Positions 4,640-5,700 of a stretch of DNA of 5,700 nucleotides are shown here, in pieces. The notes under the pieces were generated by a model. That model searched no databases, had not been told where the DNA came from, and worked only from the letters and a program-made list of their open reading frames with translations. The first letter of the stretch is position 1; the number at the start of each line of letters is the position of its first letter. The stretch covers positions 1 through 5,700 of the forward strand of contig JAHECJ010000171.1 of the NCBI GenBank assembly GCA_024641805.1, given 5' to 3'. The DNA comes from Desulfococcus sp. Lineage in GTDB: Bacteria; Desulfobacterota; Desulfobacteria; Desulfobacterales; Desulfosalsimonadaceae. A program made the translations under genes and the position numbers.

Positions 4640-5700
4640 ATGAACTGCGTATTTGCCGCATATACCAATAAACAGTTGCTTGCCGGGATACTGCGCTCCG
4701 CCCTGGCGGTGATCTATACCTCTTTGCTGGCCGCAAGCATCTGGCTGTGCCGTGATTTTACCATCGGATATATTGCCGGCCGGATCATCCCCTATGGCGT
4801 TCCGCCCCTGCTGACACTTCTAAGTGCTGCGTTTTTGTCCCTTTTTGTTCTGACCCTGGAGCAGACCCGAACCGAAACTCTTCTATTCTCGGTCATCTGC
4901 CTCGTTTTCACGGGCCTGAATCTGGATATATTTCTGCTGGGAATTATCACTAACCCTAAAATCGCCCTATTTATCTCACGCGTGGATCATTTCATGCTGG
5001 CCCTGGTTCAGCTGGGAGCGAACCTTCATCTGGCCTACCTCGTTTGCGAAAAAAAGGACAACTGGTGGATTGTTTATCTGGCTTATGGCGTGGGTGCTGT
5101 AATGGCATTGTTTACGCCGACAAACTTCTACTTTCAAGGCGTGTACACCTATTACTGGGGATTTTTTGCCAAAAAAGCTCTTTTATATGACGTGATGAGT
5201 CTTCTCTGGTTCGTCGGAACAATTTACGGAATCCTCGTACTGGCGCTTGCCTACCGCAATACATCCGATTCGCATCAAAAGGACACCATTAAATTCATTC
5301 TTTTGGGCTTTGTCTGCACCGCCGCCCTGAGCCTCACCAATACGCCCGCCATGTATGGATATGAAATCTATCCACTTGGAACTTTTACATTTATTTCTTT
5401 GTTTCTGCTGGCATACGGATTGTTTAAGTATAATTTAAGGATTGCCCTTCAGCAGCTGCGGACCGTAATCCTGACGGTCGGGCATCTGGCGCTGATCAGC
5501 GGTGTCGCGTTCATTCCCGCGATATTTTTACCGGAGAATTCATATCACTTAAAGCTGGTGGCGGGTATTATCCTGGTCGCTGTTTTGTATCGTCCCGCAT
5601 ATTATCTGTGGGATTCACTTTTAAGTCTGTTTTTAAAACGATCGTCCGATCAGCTCCAAAAAGAATTGTATGCTCTGATCTATAAGCTTTCAGAAATCCA
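4640..5700 (+). CDS. Multi-pass membrane sensor protein, N-terminal part (probable sensor kinase-type), cut by window edge
   Basis: The frame is open for 353 complete codons and runs off the right edge. Almost all of the visible part is membrane-embedded, with about nine or ten hydrophobic helices at roughly 18-38, 52-73, 80-102, 113-135, 142-160, 185-206, 217-233, 243-263, 276-297 and 303-317. A segment rich in aromatic residues between the fifth and sixth (162-176, YFQGVYTYYWGFF) recalls the loop in the N-terminal 7TM region found on many histidine kinases and some SpoIIE-type phosphatases and cyclases. After the last helix, a charged amphipathic stretch (about 323-353, SDQLQKELYALIYKLSEI) looks like the linker or coiled coil leading to a cytoplasmic output domain. 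That domain is not visible, so the protein could be a histidine kinase, phosphatase, cyclase or other signalling enzyme. ATG 4640 is the first start after an in-frame stop at 4610-4612, but it has no clear ribosome binding site. Divergent from the lipoprotein gene. Confidence 0.8.
   Translation, partial: MNCVFAAYTNKQLLAGILRSALAVIYTSLLAASIWLCRDFTIGYIAGRIIPYGVPPLLTLLSAAFLSLFVLTLEQTRTETLLFSVICLVFTGLNLDIFLLGIITNPKIALFISRVDHFMLALVQLGANLHLAYLVCEKKDNWWIVYLAYGVGAVMALFTPTNFYFQGVYTYYWGFFAKKALLYDVMSLLWFVGTIYGILVLALAYRNTSDSHQKDTIKFILLGFVCTAALSLTNTPAMYGYEIYPLGTFTFISLFLLAYGLFKYNLRIALQQLRTVILTVGHLALISGVAFIPAIFLPENSYHLKLVAGIILVAVLYRPAYYLWDSLLSLFLKRSSDQLQKELYALIYKLSEI

Noticed and set aside
4542..4736. Minus-strand 64-codon open frame spanning the spacer and sensor start
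   Set aside because: It overlaps the start of the long membrane-protein frame, has no ribosome binding site and no recognisable domain.

Overview
The window reads as a stretch of ordinary chromosome from a Gram-negative bacterium, most likely a sulfate-reducing deltaproteobacterium of the Desulfobacterales type. That guess rests on three things: a palindromic intergenic repeat whose ends (TGGCTTCGTAAAAAGTCC and its imperfect mirror) look like a family I remember from those genomes, an RNase D with a GADYD-type Exo II motif, and a small TRL-type lipoprotein. It is an inference and was not searched. I see no phage, transposase, CRISPR array, tRNA or rRNA.

Layout. Bases 1-1823 (minus strand) hold threonyl-tRNA synthetase, complete at the N-terminus and cut by the left edge about 30 residues before its usual end. 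Bases 1824-2145 are a divergent intergenic region. It contains a 125-bp imperfect palindrome starting 18 bp upstream of the thrS start codon, then an AT-rich stretch with promoter-like sequence and a small perfect hairpin. Bases 2146-3926 (plus strand) are a two-gene unit, ribonuclease D followed by a small alpha/beta hydrolase, joined by a TGATG stop/start overlap. Bases 3927-4053 separate convergent genes and hold a weak hairpin that could terminate both ways. Bases 4054-4371 (minus strand) encode a 105-residue TRL-like lipoprotein with a perfect AGGAGG ribosome binding site. Bases 4372-4639 are a second divergent spacer. From 4640 to the right edge (plus strand) runs the membrane part of a large multi-pass protein, probably a sensor kinase or related signalling protein whose output domain lies outside the window.

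How the genes fit together. ThrRS (translation) and RNase D (RNA 3'-end processing) are housekeeping functions transcribed away from each other. The hydrolase is co-transcribed with rnd, but its substrate cannot be read from sequence. The lipoprotein and the membrane sensor are divergently transcribed and could share regulatory DNA, although nothing shows that they work together. I found no convincing undescribed system. The items most worth a second look are the palindromic repeat in the thrS leader, the coupled rnd-hydrolase pair, and the unidentified output domain of the sensor.
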